This document shows, one piece after another, positions 17,680 through 27,160 of a DNA stretch of 63,053 bases (the first letter of the stretch is position 1; the number at the start of each line of letters is the position of its first letter). The stretch is from an uncultured Bacteroidales bacterium (GTDB lineage: Bacteria; Bacteroidota; Bacteroidia; Bacteroidales; P3). A program made the translations under genes and the position numbers. The stretch lies in the NCBI GenBank assembly GCA_900318175.1, contig ONJQ01000028.1:1-63053 (forward strand), given 5' to 3'. The notes below the pieces were generated by a model that searched no databases, had not been told where the DNA came from, and saw only the letters and a list, made by a program, of their open reading frames with translations.

Positions 17680-18771
17680 ATGAGCACAAGGAAATACACC
17701 TTAGTAATCAACCCCGGTGCAACCTCGACCAAGGCTGCTATCTATGACGGGGAGACGGAAGTGTTTACCGAAAACCTGTCGCACCCCATTGAAGAAATAC
17801 AGAAATTCCACGAAGTGGCTGACCAATTCGACTACCGCAAAGGGGCCATCCTGGACATGCTGAAGCGCCACAACATCGGCACCGACGAGATTGCCGTAGT
17901 GATGGGCCGCGGCGGTCTGACCCGCCCGTGCGAGAGCGGTGTCTACCGTGTCAACGACTTGATGAAAAAGGAGTGCCATGACGGTATCCAGGGCAAGCAC
18001 GCCTGCAACTTGGGTGCCCTCATCAGCGACTCGATCGCCAACGAGATTGGGTTGCCATGCGCCTACATTGCCGACCCCGGCATCGTCGACGAGCGTCCCG
18101 ACTACGCCAAGATCACCGGTCACCCCGTATTCGACCTCGACCCCTCGCACGAGGGCGTCATTTGGCACTGCCTGAATCAGAAGATGACCGCTAAGCTTTA
18201 CGCCCGCGAACTGGGCAAACACTATGAGGACCTGAACCTCATCATCGCCCACATGGGCGGCGGCGTCAGCGTGGGTATCCACGAGCATGGCCGTTGCGTG
18301 GAGGTGAACCGTGCACTGTGCGGACTGGGAGCCTTCTCCCCCACCCGCTGCGGAAGCATCAACGCCAGCAAGCTGATCGAGGTGGCATGCAGTGGCAAGT
18401 ACACCGAAGCCCAGCTGAAGAAACTGGTGACTGCTGAAGGCGGATTTGTGGCCTACCTGGGCACCAACGATGCCTACGAGGTGGAGAAAAAAGCCATCGC
18501 CGGCGACAAGAAATGCCAACTGCTGGTAGACGCTTTCTGCTATCAGGTTTCGCTGGAAATCAGCCGTCTGGCAGCTGTGGTGAACGGCAAAGTCGACGCC
18601 ATCCTCCTTACGGGCGGTATCGCTTACAGCAAACCCTGGATGCAGATGATAACCGACCGCGTCAGCTGGATTGCCCCCGTAAAAGTGTACAAGGGCGAGA
18701 ACGAGATGCTGGCTTTGGCCATCTGTGGCAAGGAAATCCTTGACGGCGTAGAGCCAAAGGAGTACAAATAA
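17680..18771 (+). CDS. buk: Butyrate kinase
   Basis: A 363-residue acetate/butyrate-kinase-family enzyme. 'LVINPGATSTKAAIYDGE' is the N-terminal phosphate-binding strand, 'VMGRGGLTRPCESGVYRV' the second signature, 'IIAHMGGGVSVGIHEHGRC' the catalytic/adenosine motif and 'ILLTGGIAYS' the C-terminal nucleotide loop. The length and the RGGL motif favour butyrate (or branched-chain fatty acid) over acetate kinase. It makes ATP from butyryl phosphate and ADP in the cytosol. It is monocistronic, with its own promoter and a strong stem-loop after the stop. Its partner phosphotransbutyrylase is not in the window; the lysine fermentation genes at 59761-62988 could feed it. Confidence 0.93.
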   Translation: MSTRKYTLVINPGATSTKAAIYDGETEVFTENLSHPIEEIQKFHEVADQFDYRKGAILDMLKRHNIGTDEIAVVMGRGGLTRPCESGVYRVNDLMKKECHDGIQGKHACNLGALISDSIANEIGLPCAYIADPGIVDERPDYAKITGHPVFDLDPSHEGVIWHCLNQKMTAKLYARELGKHYEDLNLIIAHMGGGVSVGIHEHGRCVEVNRALCGLGAFSPTRCGSINASKLIEVACSGKYTEAQLKKLVTAEGGFVAYLGTNDAYEVEKKAIAGDKKCQLLVDAFCYQVSLEISRLAAVVNGKVDAILLTGGIAYSKPWMQMITDRVSWIAPVKVYKGENEMLALAICGKEILDGVEPKEYK

Positions 18772-18796
18772 ACTACGGGAACGCTCCCTGAAAAAG

Positions 18797-18840
18797 CAAC
18801 ATTAATGTCAGCCGACATCCGTCGGGTGACATTGATGTTG
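18797..18840 (+). terminator. Long stem-loop after buk
   Basis: Arms 18797-18810 and 18827-18840 pair over 14 bp with one G-U, and an inner CCGAC/GTCGG stem closes an ATCC loop. There is no T-tract, so it may terminate weakly or protect the mRNA 3' end. It starts 25 nt after the buk stop. Confidence 0.6.
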
Positions 18841-18896
18841 TGCATACAAGTAGGGTTAAGAGATTAATTTATAAAGTAAAACAATATCTTTAGAAC

Positions 18897-19778
18897 ATGA
18901 AAAAAGCACTGATTCTATTGGCAGTCCTGACCGTGGGAGCCATGGCCACTGCACAAGAGGTGAAAATCAAACGCGGCAAAGTAACCATGAGCGAGGCCGA
19001 CTACAACCTGCTGAAACAGAAGGCAGACGCCTATGAGAGCACCAAGAAGGCCCTCGACGAGACACTGGCAAGCTACCAAAAACAGCAGAGCATGAACGAC
19101 ATGTACAGACCCGTCGAGTTGAAGACCTTCATCGACTCGGCATCGTATGCCATCGGTAAGGACATCTACCAAAACTGGCTTCAGCAGAACCTGGGCATCA
19201 ACGGCGAGGCTGCTGGCCAGTCGATGATTGACTGCTACAAAGGTCAGAACACTTGGAACGAGGCCACGATGCGCCCGCTGCTCAACCGCTTCCAGCAGGA
19301 GTTTGAGAAACGCCAGCGCGAAGAGCAGGAGAAGTTGATGGCCGGCAAGGACGACAACATTGCCGCCGGCAAGGAATTCCTGGCCAAGAACGCTGAGAAC
19401 AAATCCGTCTACCAGACCAAGAGCGGTCTGCAATACAAGATTGAAAAGAAAGGCAACGGCAAAAAGCCCAAGGCTACCGACAAGGTGAAAGTCCACTACA
19501 CCGGCAAATTACTGGACGGCAAAGTGTTCGACAGCAGTGTTGAGCGCGGACAACCCGCCGAGTTCTTCCTCAACCAAGTGATTCCCGGCTGGACGGAAGG
19601 CCTTCAGTTGATGGAAGTGGGTTCCAAATACACCCTCTACATCCCCTACAATCTGGCATACGGCGAGCAGCCTGTGGGTTCCATCCCTCCCGGCTCAACC
19701 CTTATTTTCGAGGTTGAACTGCTCGAAATCCTCCCCGGAGGCAACAACAATAACGGCATCCAGGTAATCCACAAATAA
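18897..19778 (+). CDS. FKBP-type peptidyl-prolyl isomerase, exported
   Basis: A 293-residue protein with signal peptide '[20 protein letters not shown]'. A helical N-terminal dimerisation region (about 95-185, FKBP_N type) leads through a charged linker to the FKBP domain (about 190-285): '[18 protein letters not shown]', '[20 protein letters not shown]', '[14 protein letters not shown]'. This layout is that of periplasmic FkpA/Mip proteins, which isomerise X-Pro bonds and chaperone envelope proteins. The next gene (aroC) begins at the base after its stop codon, so the two are translationally linked although functionally unrelated. Confidence 0.93.
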   Translation: MKKALILLAVLTVGAMATAQEVKIKRGKVTMSEADYNLLKQKADAYESTKKALDETLASYQKQQSMNDMYRPVELKTFIDSASYAIGKDIYQNWLQQNLGINGEAAGQSMIDCYKGQNTWNEATMRPLLNRFQQEFEKRQREEQEKLMAGKDDNIAAGKEFLAKNAENKSVYQTKSGLQYKIEKKGNGKKPKATDKVKVHYTGKLLDGKVFDSSVERGQPAEFFLNQVIPGWTEGLQLMEVGSKYTLYIPYNLAYGEQPVGSIPPGSTLIFEVELLEILPGGNNNNGIQVIHK

Positions 19779-20720
19779 GTGAACACCTTCGGCACATTAT
19801 TCCGGCTGACAACCTTCGGCGAATCCCACGGCACAGCCTTGGGCGGCATCGTCGACGGTTGTCCAGCCGGACTTGTTATCGACCACTCGTTGATAGCTGC
19901 CGAACTGCTCCGCCGGCGTGAAGGTGACACCCCTTCTCCCCTCACCACACGCCGACACGAAGCCGATGAGGTGGAATGGCTGAGCGGAATCCTTGACGGG
20001 AAAACGCTGGGCACCCCCATTGCCTTCGTCATCCACAATAGCGACCAACGCCCTGCCGACTACGAGGCACTGCGCGACTGTTTCCGACCCGGCCATGCCG
20101 ACTATACCTACATGCAGAAGTACGGCACCCGCGACTATCGGGGCGGAGGGAGAGCCTCGGGCCGCGAGACGGCGGCACGTGTTGTTGGCGGCTCCATTGC
20201 CAAAATGTGGCTCAAAGAACAGCACGTCGCATTCAGAACACACCGCGACGGTCGGCTCATCACCTGCACCATCAGCGGACTGCCAGCCGGCATTGGCAGC
20301 CCCATTTTCGACCGCCTTAACGCCCGTCTGGCATACGCCGTCCTGTCCATTCCCTCGGCACAATCCTTCGTCACGGGTGAGAATCCCAACGATTGGCAAT
20401 TGCCCAACGACCAATATCCCGACCAATGGACCCCGCAGAGCACAGGCTCCAACCTCACCCTAACCAACCACTGCGGCGGCATACAAGGCGGCATCAGCAA
20501 CGGCATGCCTGTCGTGTTCCACGTCGGTTTTCATTCCCCCGTCACCCAGCCGCAGGGCATGACCTGCCGCAAGGCTGACGGAACGCTGACCACGGTTGCC
20601 CCCGGTGGCCGCCACGACGTGGACCACAGTTCACGCTTGCCTGTCATTGTAGAGAGCATGGCCGCCCTTGCCGTTGCCGACAGTCTCATGGCTGCAAAAG
20701 CCTATAATCAACAACCCTAA
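19779..20720 (+). CDS. aroC: Chorismate synthase, unusually short
   Basis: A 313-residue enzyme starting at the GTG directly after the FKBP stop; it makes chorismate from EPSP using reduced FMN. The three family signatures are present: 'FGESHGTALGGIVDG', 'YRGGGRASGRETAARVVGG' and 'GRHDVDHSSRLPVIVES', as is 'FRPGHADYTYMQKYG'. The invariant His, His and Asp of these motifs are therefore retained. Most family members have about 355-365 residues. Here about 45 residues are missing after 'IAKMWLKE', the segment that normally contains a CPD motif and a GD(S/T)xGG motif, and the sequence rejoins at 'CTISGLPAGIG'. Activity is likely but not certain. Confidence 0.88.
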   Translation: MNTFGTLFRLTTFGESHGTALGGIVDGCPAGLVIDHSLIAAELLRRREGDTPSPLTTRRHEADEVEWLSGILDGKTLGTPIAFVIHNSDQRPADYEALRDCFRPGHADYTYMQKYGTRDYRGGGRASGRETAARVVGGSIAKMWLKEQHVAFRTHRDGRLITCTISGLPAGIGSPIFDRLNARLAYAVLSIPSAQSFVTGENPNDWQLPNDQYPDQWTPQSTGSNLTLTNHCGGIQGGISNGMPVVFHVGFHSPVTQPQGMTCRKADGTLTTVAPGGRHDVDHSSRLPVIVESMAALAVADSLMAAKAYNQQP

Positions 20721-20724
20721 ATCC

Positions 20725-21477
20725 TTGAAAACCTTGAAACATATTATCCCCATCCTTGCCGTGGCCACGCTACTCATTGCCTCCTGCGGCAACAAGAACG
20801 ACATCACCATCCAAGGCACCCTCGCCGACGGGGCCGGGAAAGTAATCTACATCGAGGAGATGACCCCTGAAGCACGCCTGTTCATTGACTCCATCACCCT
20901 CGACAGCAAAGGGCACTTCAAGTTCCGCTACACCATGCCCTACAAGACTTTCTACAATGTCCACGTGAGCGAATCCGACTACATAGTCCTGCTCCCAGAC
21001 ATGGGCGAAACAATTACTATCGAGGGCAGCTACGACTCCCTTTCCACCACCTACCATCTCAACGCAGGTCCCGAATCGCAACTGCTGTGGCAACTGCAGG
21101 ACTACTCCAACGATGGCAGCCGTGCTTTGCGCGACATCGTAGCCACGGACCAGCACAACCAGCAACTGCTTGCCGACGGGCAAATCACCAATGCCGACTA
21201 TGACGCAGCCCGCCAGGTGACCGACTCACTCTACTTGGCCGCTTTTGCCGACCAGCAGCACTATGTCGTTGACTTCATTCAGAACAACCTCGGCTCCCTT
21301 GCCACCCTCATTGCCCTCTACAAGCCCTTCAACAACCGTCCTCTGATTGACCCTGAAGACAGCTTCGAGTTCTACGAGGCCGTGCTCGAAGGCCTTGAGG
21401 AAACCATGCCTGACAACCCCCACACCCTCAACTTCAAGAACCAAGTGGAGCGCACCCGATTCCAGTATGCCCGGTAA
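20725..21477 (+). CDS. DUF4369 lipoprotein
   Basis: A 250-residue lipoprotein read from a TTG at 20725, 4 nt after the aroC stop. This start gives a clean lipoprotein signal ('ILAVATLLIASCGNK', Cys21), whereas an ATG at 20668 would overlap aroC and add a non-signal leader. Residues 28-115 ('ITIQGTLADGAGKVIYIEE', 'LLPDMGETITIEGSYD') match the DUF4369 beta-domain that usually precedes a TlpA-like thioredoxin in Bacteroidota. Here the thioredoxin part is absent and a helical region ends the protein. It is probably periplasm-facing; its function is unknown. It overlaps lpxH by 11 nt. Confidence 0.78.
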   Translation: MKTLKHIIPILAVATLLIASCGNKNDITIQGTLADGAGKVIYIEEMTPEARLFIDSITLDSKGHFKFRYTMPYKTFYNVHVSESDYIVLLPDMGETITIEGSYDSLSTTYHLNAGPESQLLWQLQDYSNDGSRALRDIVATDQHNQQLLADGQITNADYDAARQVTDSLYLAAFADQQHYVVDFIQNNLGSLATLIALYKPFNNRPLIDPEDSFEFYEAVLEGLEETMPDNPHTLNFKNQVERTRFQYAR

Positions 21478-22240
21478 CAAGCTCTATTTCATCACCGATG
21501 CCCACCTTGGCGCAGGGCCCGACACCCTTGAGCGGGAAAAGGAGCTCTGCACCCTGTTGAACCGCATAGCCGAAGATGCCTCCATGATAATCTTTCTTGG
21601 CGACATGTTCGACTTCTGGTTCACCTATCGGCATGTGGTGCCGAGGGGCTACACCCGGCTGCTTGGGTGCATGGCGGGTCTTGCCGACAGGGGGATAACA
21701 CTGCACTACTTTGTCGGCAACCACGATATGTGGATGTTCGACTACCTCACCGACCAAATGGCCATCTCCATGCACAACGACCCCGCTATTCTTGAGTTTG
21801 ACGGCAAACGCTTCCTCATCGGCCATGGCGACGGCCTCGGCCACCTTGACAAGACCTACGACTGCCTCCGCTGGATATTCCGCAACCGCGTCAATCAAAA
21901 GCTTTTATCCCTTCTGCCCGAATGGATGACTTTCGGCATTGCCTCTGGCTGGAGCCAAAAGAAGCGCAGCACCCGTATGCGCCGCAAACCAGAAATACTC
22001 GAATACCAAGGCGACGACCGCGAAGGCATAGTCCTGCACTGCCGTGAGCGCCTTGCCACAGATCGACTCGACTACTGCGTCTTCGGCCACCGCCATACCC
22101 CCTTGGTCAAAGAAATCGCTGCCCCGAATGGCAACAAAACCACCTACGTAAATGTCGGCGATTGGTTGATACACAGGAACTACGCCGTCTATTCCGACGG
22201 CCATATCACCCTCCACGACCAAGCGTCCGTCACCGCCTAA
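21467..22240 (+). CDS. lpxH: UDP-2,3-diacylglucosamine diphosphatase (LpxH-like)
   Basis: A 257-residue calcineurin-like metallophosphoesterase. Metal-binding motifs run in order: 'FITDAHLGAG' (D-x-H), 'IFLGDMFDFWF' (GD), 'FVGNHDMWMF' (GNHD), 'LIGHGDGLG' and 'FGHRHTPL' (GHxH). The set matches LpxH, which removes UMP from UDP-2,3-diacylglucosamine in lipid A synthesis at the inner membrane. The ATG at 21467 is chosen because it begins the conserved fold; the longer upstream frame lies inside the DUF4369 gene. It ends at a bidirectional terminator shared with clpB. Confidence 0.9.
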   Translation: MPGNKLYFITDAHLGAGPDTLEREKELCTLLNRIAEDASMIIFLGDMFDFWFTYRHVVPRGYTRLLGCMAGLADRGITLHYFVGNHDMWMFDYLTDQMAISMHNDPAILEFDGKRFLIGHGDGLGHLDKTYDCLRWIFRNRVNQKLLSLLPEWMTFGIASGWSQKKRSTRMRRKPEILEYQGDDREGIVLHCRERLATDRLDYCVFGHRHTPLVKEIAAPNGNKTTYVNVGDWLIHRNYAVYSDGHITLHDQASVTA

Positions 22241-22260
22241 ACCATCAAAACAGAAAAAAA

Positions 22261-22297
22261 GGAGCCGGAACTCAGCAGTTCCAGCTCCTTTTTTTTT
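22261..22297. terminator. Bidirectional rho-independent terminator between lpxH and clpB
   Basis: The stem pairs GGAGC-GGAACT (22261-22272) with AGTTCC-GCTCC (22277-22288), with one A/C mismatch and loop CAGC. Nine T follow on the plus strand, and seven A precede it, giving a T-run for the minus strand too. Confidence 0.92.
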
Positions 22298-22314
22298 CAA
22301 TCGTCCCGTCAGCA

Positions 22315-24909
22315 TTATTTCTTCTGCGGGTTGTAGAAGACAAACTGGTTGTCAATCACATCGATGACTATGGTGTCATTGGTCTTGATTTTTTCTTCCA
22401 GTATCTGACGCGACAACTCGTTCAGTATCTCGCGCTGAATCACGCGCTTCACAGGACGTGCGCCCATTGCCGGGTCGTAGCCTATTGTGGCTAAGTGGTC
22501 TATGGCCTCTTCGGTTGCAGTGATGAGGATTTCGTTCTTCTCCAGCATCTTGGCTGCGTTGTTCAGCTGTATTTTCACCACCTCGCGGATTTGGCTCTGC
22601 GTCAGCGGGCGGAACATAACAATCTCGTCGATACGGTTGATGAACTCCGGACGCACCTGCTGCTTCAGCAGTTCCAGCACAGCCTTCTTGGTCTCCTCCA
22701 GCTCATACTCGTTCATCGGGCTGCCCTCCAACCGCTCGCGAATCACATCGCTGCCCATGTTCGAGGTCATGATGATAACCGTATTCTTGAAGTCGGCTGT
22801 GCGGCCCTTATTGTCCGTCAGTCTGCCATCCTCCAGCACCTGCAGCAATGTGTTGAACACGTCGGGGTGAGCCTTTTCAATCTCGTCGAAGAGGACAATG
22901 CTGTAGGGTTTGCGACGCACGGCCTCGGTCAGCTGGCCGCTCTCGTCATAGCCTACGTATCCCGGAGGCGCTCCAATCAGTCGCGACACGCTGTGACGCT
23001 CCTGGTACTCGCTCATATCGATACGCACCATCATGTCCTCATCGTCAAACATCACTTCGGCCAGGGCGCGTGCCAGTTCGGTCTTACCCACGCCTGTAGT
23101 ACCGAGGAAGAGGAAGCTGCCTATGGGTCGGCGACCGTCGCTCAGACCCGTACGGCTACGGCGTATGGCGTTGGCTATTGTGCTGATGGCCTCGTCCTGT
23201 CCCACCACACGTTTGTGCAACTCATCTTCCAGGTGAAGCAGACGTTCGCGTTCGCTTTGCAGCATACGGGTGACGGGGATGCCGGTCCACTTGGAGACCA
23301 CCTCGGCAATCTGCTCCGAGTCCACCTCCTCATTAATCATTGCATTGTCGGCCTGCATGGCCTTCAACTGTTGTTTCAGGTCGGCCACGTGCTTCTCGGC
23401 CTCCTTGATGCGGCCGTAGCGCAGTTCGGCCACCTTGCCGTAGTCGCCGGAGCGCTCGGCCTGTTCGGCTTCGAACTTGTAGCTCTCGATGTTTTTCACC
23501 TCGGCCTGAATGTTCTCCACTATGCTCTTCTCGCTCTGCCAACGGGCTTTCATCTGATTGCGCTGCTCGCTCAGGTCGGCAATCTCTTTGCCCAGTTGGG
23601 CCAGCTTGTCGGTGTCGTTCTCGCGCTTGATGGCCTCGCGTTCAATTTCCAACTGGCGGATACGACGTTCAATCTCGTCCAGTTCCTCAGGCACCGAGTC
23701 AATCTCCAGTCTCAACTTGGCGGCAGCCTCGTCAATCAGGTCGATGGCCTTGTCCGGGAGGAAACGGTCGCTGATGTAGCGGTTGCTCAGCTCGGCAGCG
23801 GCAATTATGGCTTCGTCCTTGATACGCACCTTGTGATGCACCTCGTAGCGCTCCTTCAGCCCACGCAGTATACTGATGGTGTCGTTCACGTCAGGCTCGT
23901 CGATAAGTACGGACTGGAAACGGCGCTCCAAAGCCTTGTCCTTCTCGAAATATTTCTGATACTCGGCCAGAGTTGTGGCGCCGATAGCCCGCAACTCGCC
24001 TCGTGCCAAGGCGGGTTTCAGGATGTTGGCTGCATCCATGGCCCCCTCGCCTCCGCCGGCACCCACCAGGGTGTGTATCTCGTCGATGAAGAGGATAATC
24101 TCGCCGTCGGCCTCGTTGATTTCGCGGATGACGCTTTTCAGCCTCTCTTCGAACTCGCCCTTGTACTTGGCACCGGCAATCAGTGCGCCCATGTCGAGAC
24201 TGTAGATGGTCTTGCTCTTCAGGTTCTCCGGCACGTCGCCGCTGACAATACGGTGCGCCAAGCCCTCCGCGATGGCGGTCTTACCCACGCCGGGCTCACC
24301 AATCAGTATGGGGTTGTTCTTGGTCCTGCGGCTGAGGATTTGCAACACACGGCGTATTTCTTCGTCACGCCCGATGACGGGGTCCAGTTTGCCCGCTTGC
24401 GCCAGCTGGTTGAGGTTTTTTGCATACTTGTTAAGGGCGTTGTAGCTGTCCTCGGCGCTCTGGCTGCCCACCTTGCTGCCCTTGCGCAGGTCGGCAATGG
24501 CGGTGCGCAAGCTCTTATCGCTCACACCCGCATCCTTCATCAGGCGCGACAGCTCGTCGCGTCCGGCCAAGAGGCCCAGCAGCAGATGCTCAATGGAGAT
24601 GAAGTCGTCGCCCATCTCAGTGGCCAGCTGAGTGGCCTTGACGAGGGCTTGATTGGCATCGGCGGAGAGGTACTGGCTCCCCCCGCTGACGCGCGGCAGA
24701 CGGTCGATCAGTGCGTCCACCTGCCCGCTGAACCTGGGGATATTCACCTCCAGCTTCTTCAACAGGAAAGGAGTCACATTCTCGTCGACACTCAGAATGC
24801 CCTTCATCAGGTGCCCCGTCTCGATAGCTTGGTGCTGACGGGCCATGGCAATCTCCTGTGCCTTCTGTACGGCTTCCTGTGCTTTGATTGTGAATTTGTC
24901 TAAGGTCAT
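22315..24909 (-). CDS. clpB: ATP-dependent disaggregase ClpB
   Basis: An 864-residue Hsp100 protein. The N-terminal Clp-R domain (about 1-150, '[19 protein letters not shown]') is followed by two AAA+ modules: Walker A '[13 protein letters not shown]' and Walker B '[14 protein letters not shown]', then '[13 protein letters not shown]' and '[13 protein letters not shown]'. The coiled-coil M-domain (about 410-530, '[17 protein letters not shown]') between them identifies ClpB rather than ClpA/C. It rescues aggregated proteins with DnaK. The start is the ATG at 24909; upstream in-frame Met codons lie in leader DNA. A perfect inverted repeat about 120-140 bp upstream (25027-25049) may control heat-shock expression. 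Confidence 0.97.
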   Translation of the reverse strand: MTLDKFTIKAQEAVQKAQEIAMARQHQAIETGHLMKGILSVDENVTPFLLKKLEVNIPRFSGQVDALIDRLPRVSGGSQYLSADANQALVKATQLATEMGDDFISIEHLLLGLLAGRDELSRLMKDAGVSDKSLRTAIADLRKGSKVGSQSAEDSYNALNKYAKNLNQLAQAGKLDPVIGRDEEIRRVLQILSRRTKNNPILIGEPGVGKTAIAEGLAHRIVSGDVPENLKSKTIYSLDMGALIAGAKYKGEFEERLKSVIREINEADGEIILFIDEIHTLVGAGGGEGAMDAANILKPALARGELRAIGATTLAEYQKYFEKDKALERRFQSVLIDEPDVNDTISILRGLKERYEVHHKVRIKDEAIIAAAELSNRYISDRFLPDKAIDLIDEAAAKLRLEIDSVPEELDEIERRIRQLEIEREAIKRENDTDKLAQLGKEIADLSEQRNQMKARWQSEKSIVENIQAEVKNIESYKFEAEQAERSGDYGKVAELRYGRIKEAEKHVADLKQQLKAMQADNAMINEEVDSEQIAEVVSKWTGIPVTRMLQSERERLLHLEDELHKRVVGQDEAISTIANAIRRSRTGLSDGRRPIGSFLFLGTTGVGKTELARALAEVMFDDEDMMVRIDMSEYQERHSVSRLIGAPPGYVGYDESGQLTEAVRRKPYSIVLFDEIEKAHPDVFNTLLQVLEDGRLTDNKGRTADFKNTVIIMTSNMGSDVIRERLEGSPMNEYELEETKKAVLELLKQQVRPEFINRIDEIVMFRPLTQSQIREVVKIQLNNAAKMLEKNEILITATEEAIDHLATIGYDPAMGARPVKRVIQREILNELSRQILEEKIKTNDTIVIDVIDNQFVFYNPQKK

Positions 24910-25026
24910 AATATTATTGTTTTTATTTTTTTCGGAATCTGGTTTTTGTTGTGCTGTGTTTGCCTGCCCGTGATTAGGCGGCTGCAAGCAACACCTCAAT
25001 CCCATCAAAAGGGATACCAACTGCAA

Positions 25027-25049
25027 CAGACTGACAAAATGTCAGTCTG
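25027..25049 (-). promoter_or_regulatory. Perfect 10-bp inverted repeat upstream of clpB
   Basis: CAGACTGACA-AAA-TGTCAGTCTG is a perfect dyad with a 3-nt centre in the 497-bp gap before clpB. It does not match the CIRCE element (TTAGCACTC-N9-GAGTGCTAA). Its place upstream of a heat-shock gene makes it a candidate operator. The rest of the gap holds repeat copy C, a terminator and no gene. Confidence 0.55.
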
Positions 25050-25224
25050 GCAACGCAACCGTTTTCTTGCAATGGGGCTGCCAACAAAGGCACGTCAAAG
25101 GGAAGGCTGCCGACGGAAAGGTTTGAGGCAAGACCCTACAATGGCATTAGCCTGAAGGGAAGCCACAACATAAAGGGGGCTCCCCCACCCTTCCTCCACT
25201 ACTTCTATATCATTTCTCTAATAT

Positions 25225-25260
25225 TTCTCTAACATTTGTTCCTCTCTGGGAGGAACAAAT
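25225..25260 (-). repeat. Dispersed intergenic repeat, copy C, with hairpin
   Basis: 25225-25244 is the exact reverse complement of the 20-mer at 13616-13635. With 25250-25260 it forms an 11-bp perfect hairpin (ATTTGTTCCTC / GAGGAACAAAT, loop TCTGG). AGGAGCGAAGAAAG at 25291-25304 also recurs next to copy A (about 13647-13660). Confidence 0.65.
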
Positions 25261-25318
25261 GATAAATGAGGATATGAAAAAAGAGGGCTGAGGAGCGAAG
25301 AAAGAGTTGACAGAGACC

Positions 25319-25356
25319 AAAAAAGCGCGAGGGTCGGAAAGACCGACCCCCGCGCT
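25319..25356 (-). terminator. Rho-independent terminator of the thioredoxin-like T9SS cargo gene
   Basis: On the minus strand a GC-rich stem (GCGCG-GGGTCGG pairing across AAAGA with one mismatch) is followed by six T. It lies about 50 nt after the stop at 25407. Confidence 0.88.
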
Positions 25357-25406
25357 TATATTGGGCTGAAAACCCGTGGGAGCTTCAGCCTGCTGGGTGT
25401 TCGAAC

Positions 25407-27005
25407 TTATTTCTTCACCACTTTCTGGAGAGTAGTGCCATTGGCGGTGATGACGCGGAACATGTAGACACCGTTGTCAAGGTTGCTGATGTTCACCTCG
25501 TTCTGGGTGGTGGTGGCAACAGTGCGGCCAGTAACATCGAGAACTTCGACGCGGACGATGTTGTCAGCATGGATGCTAACCATGTCGGTAGCGGGGTTGG
25601 GATAGATGGCCACCTGGGCGTCCTCAACGGGAGCAATGCCTACGTTAGGATCGTCGCCAGTGGTGACTCTGATTGCCCAAGAACCCTCAATTTGGCCATT
25701 GGTAGCCTCAGTAAGAGGCATCCAGGTATTACCATTCTTAAGATAAGAACCGTTGATATCGCCATTGTAAGGACCTGAAGCCATGGGGTAGTTACCAGTT
25801 ACAGTGATAGTGACCCACAATGCCTTAGAAGCATCGATGGGGCAAGGACCACTGATATTGATGGTGCGCCAGCCTTCAGACTGCAGGGGAAGAGTACGGC
25901 TGCTGATAAGGGTTTGAGGAGCGGTTTCGGTACCGGAGTAGACCTCGATGGTGTAGTTGCCATTTTCTTTAACATAGAGGTCGACGCTCTTGACATGATT
26001 TCTGCCGGCAAGGTACTTGGACGGGAAGACAACACCCCAAGTAAATTGGCCACCATTACGGGAACCAATGTTGTTATCAACTTCACCTTCAAGATAAGTC
26101 ATGGTGTTGCCCCATTGGTAATTGAATTCAATCACCTGAACAGTTTGGGTGACGGTGGTGGAACCGTTCTCGTTGGAAACGGTCACGGAAACGGTATAGG
26201 TGCCGCCATGCTCCCAGGTGGTGGAAGCAGTCATACCAGTGGCCGTGGCAGGAGAACCACCCTCGAAACTCCACTCAACGTTGGTAACAGGGCTGATGGT
26301 GTGGGCAACAACACTGAATTGGGTAGCGGTTTCAGCAATGATACGCTCGGGGAGGTTGAGAGAAACATTAGGAGCACCACCAACTACGGGTTTGAGAGCC
26401 AGAAGGTCGGCCATGTGAGAATTGCAGATGGCAGTGTCGCCATGGGAAATACCATCAGGCTCGCCATAGATGGAGGTGTAGTTTCCAGTTGAACCCTCGA
26501 TGTAAACAACGTAAGGCACAGCATTGCCAAAGAGGCTCATGCAAGTGTTCAGAGCGGAGGCATCGTCAACAATGGGGATGGGGAATGTGCCACCAAAAGT
26601 CCAGTCGCCTTGGGTGGTGCCGGATTGGCCACCGCCAGCACCTGACACACCACGAATTTGGTCAATGGTGTTGGTGCTCTCGATTTCAACCCAGAGACAA
26701 CGCAGCTCGTTGGTACCATTGGGTCCGAAACGGTTGTAGAAACCCTCCAGGATACCAGCCTGGTGGAGAGTCCAGCAAGGACCACACCAGCAAGCGGAAT
26801 AGTCAATTACCACAGAATAGCCTGAGTCAATCCAAGCCTGGAGATCGATGGTTGCACCATCGATGGTGGTAGCGACAAAAGGCTGTCCAATTTGAGACCA
26901 TGCGCCTTTGGCAGCACTGCCCTTGGCAAGATCAAGGTCGCTGAACTGTGCAAAGCTCACTGTACTGAACAGCAAAGCAGCAACAAATAATAGTTTTTTA
27001 AGCAT
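25407..27005 (-). CDS. Secreted thioredoxin-like/PKD protein with T9SS type A sorting domain
   Basis: A 532-residue exported protein (signal 'MLKKLLFVAALLFSTVSFAQ'). Residues 40-210 form a thioredoxin-like/Omp28-like domain with 'DYSACWCGPCWTLHQAG' (CGPC at 74-77). A PKD-like beta domain follows ('NVEWSFEGGSPATATG', 'VSVTVSNENGSTTV'), then a beta-rich region. The C-terminal 75 residues ('VAIYPNPATDMVSIHADN', 'LDNGVYMFRVITANG', 'LQKVVKK') are a canonical type A T9SS signal. It is probably a surface or secreted oxidoreductase-like protein; no partner lies beside it. It has its own promoter (27083-27090) and terminator, so it is monocistronic. Confidence 0.9.
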   Translation of the reverse strand: MLKKLLFVAALLFSTVSFAQFSDLDLAKGSAAKGAWSQIGQPFVATTIDGATIDLQAWIDSGYSVVIDYSACWCGPCWTLHQAGILEGFYNRFGPNGTNELRCLWVEIESTNTIDQIRGVSGAGGGQSGTTQGDWTFGGTFPIPIVDDASALNTCMSLFGNAVPYVVYIEGSTGNYTSIYGEPDGISHGDTAICNSHMADLLALKPVVGGAPNVSLNLPERIIAETATQFSVVAHTISPVTNVEWSFEGGSPATATGMTASTTWEHGGTYTVSVTVSNENGSTTVTQTVQVIEFNYQWGNTMTYLEGEVDNNIGSRNGGQFTWGVVFPSKYLAGRNHVKSVDLYVKENGNYTIEVYSGTETAPQTLISSRTLPLQSEGWRTINISGPCPIDASKALWVTITVTGNYPMASGPYNGDINGSYLKNGNTWMPLTEATNGQIEGSWAIRVTTGDDPNVGIAPVEDAQVAIYPNPATDMVSIHADNIVRVEVLDVTGRTVATTTQNEVNISNLDNGVYMFRVITANGTTLQKVVKK

Positions 27006-27082
27006 AAAATTTTTGTGTCTTGTTATTGGCCATCAGACACTTCGGCTTTAAATGATTAATATTATTTTATTCTTTCGAAATG

Positions 27083-27090
27083 CAAAAATA
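27083..27090 (-). promoter_or_regulatory. -7 box for the thioredoxin-like T9SS cargo gene
   Basis: It reads TATTTTTG followed by CA on the minus strand, preceded by TTTTTTCG, 77 nt before the ATG at 27005. Confidence 0.65.
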
Positions 27091-27160
27091 CGAAAAAATC
27101 CACAATGGAAAATAAAAAAACACAAAAAAATGGTTGTTAATAATTGTTATTCTCAACCGA

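Noticed and set aside
22495-24903. 802-codon open frame on the plus strand
   Set aside because: It lies wholly antisense to clpB, whose frame has every ClpB motif; the long antisense frame follows from codon bias.
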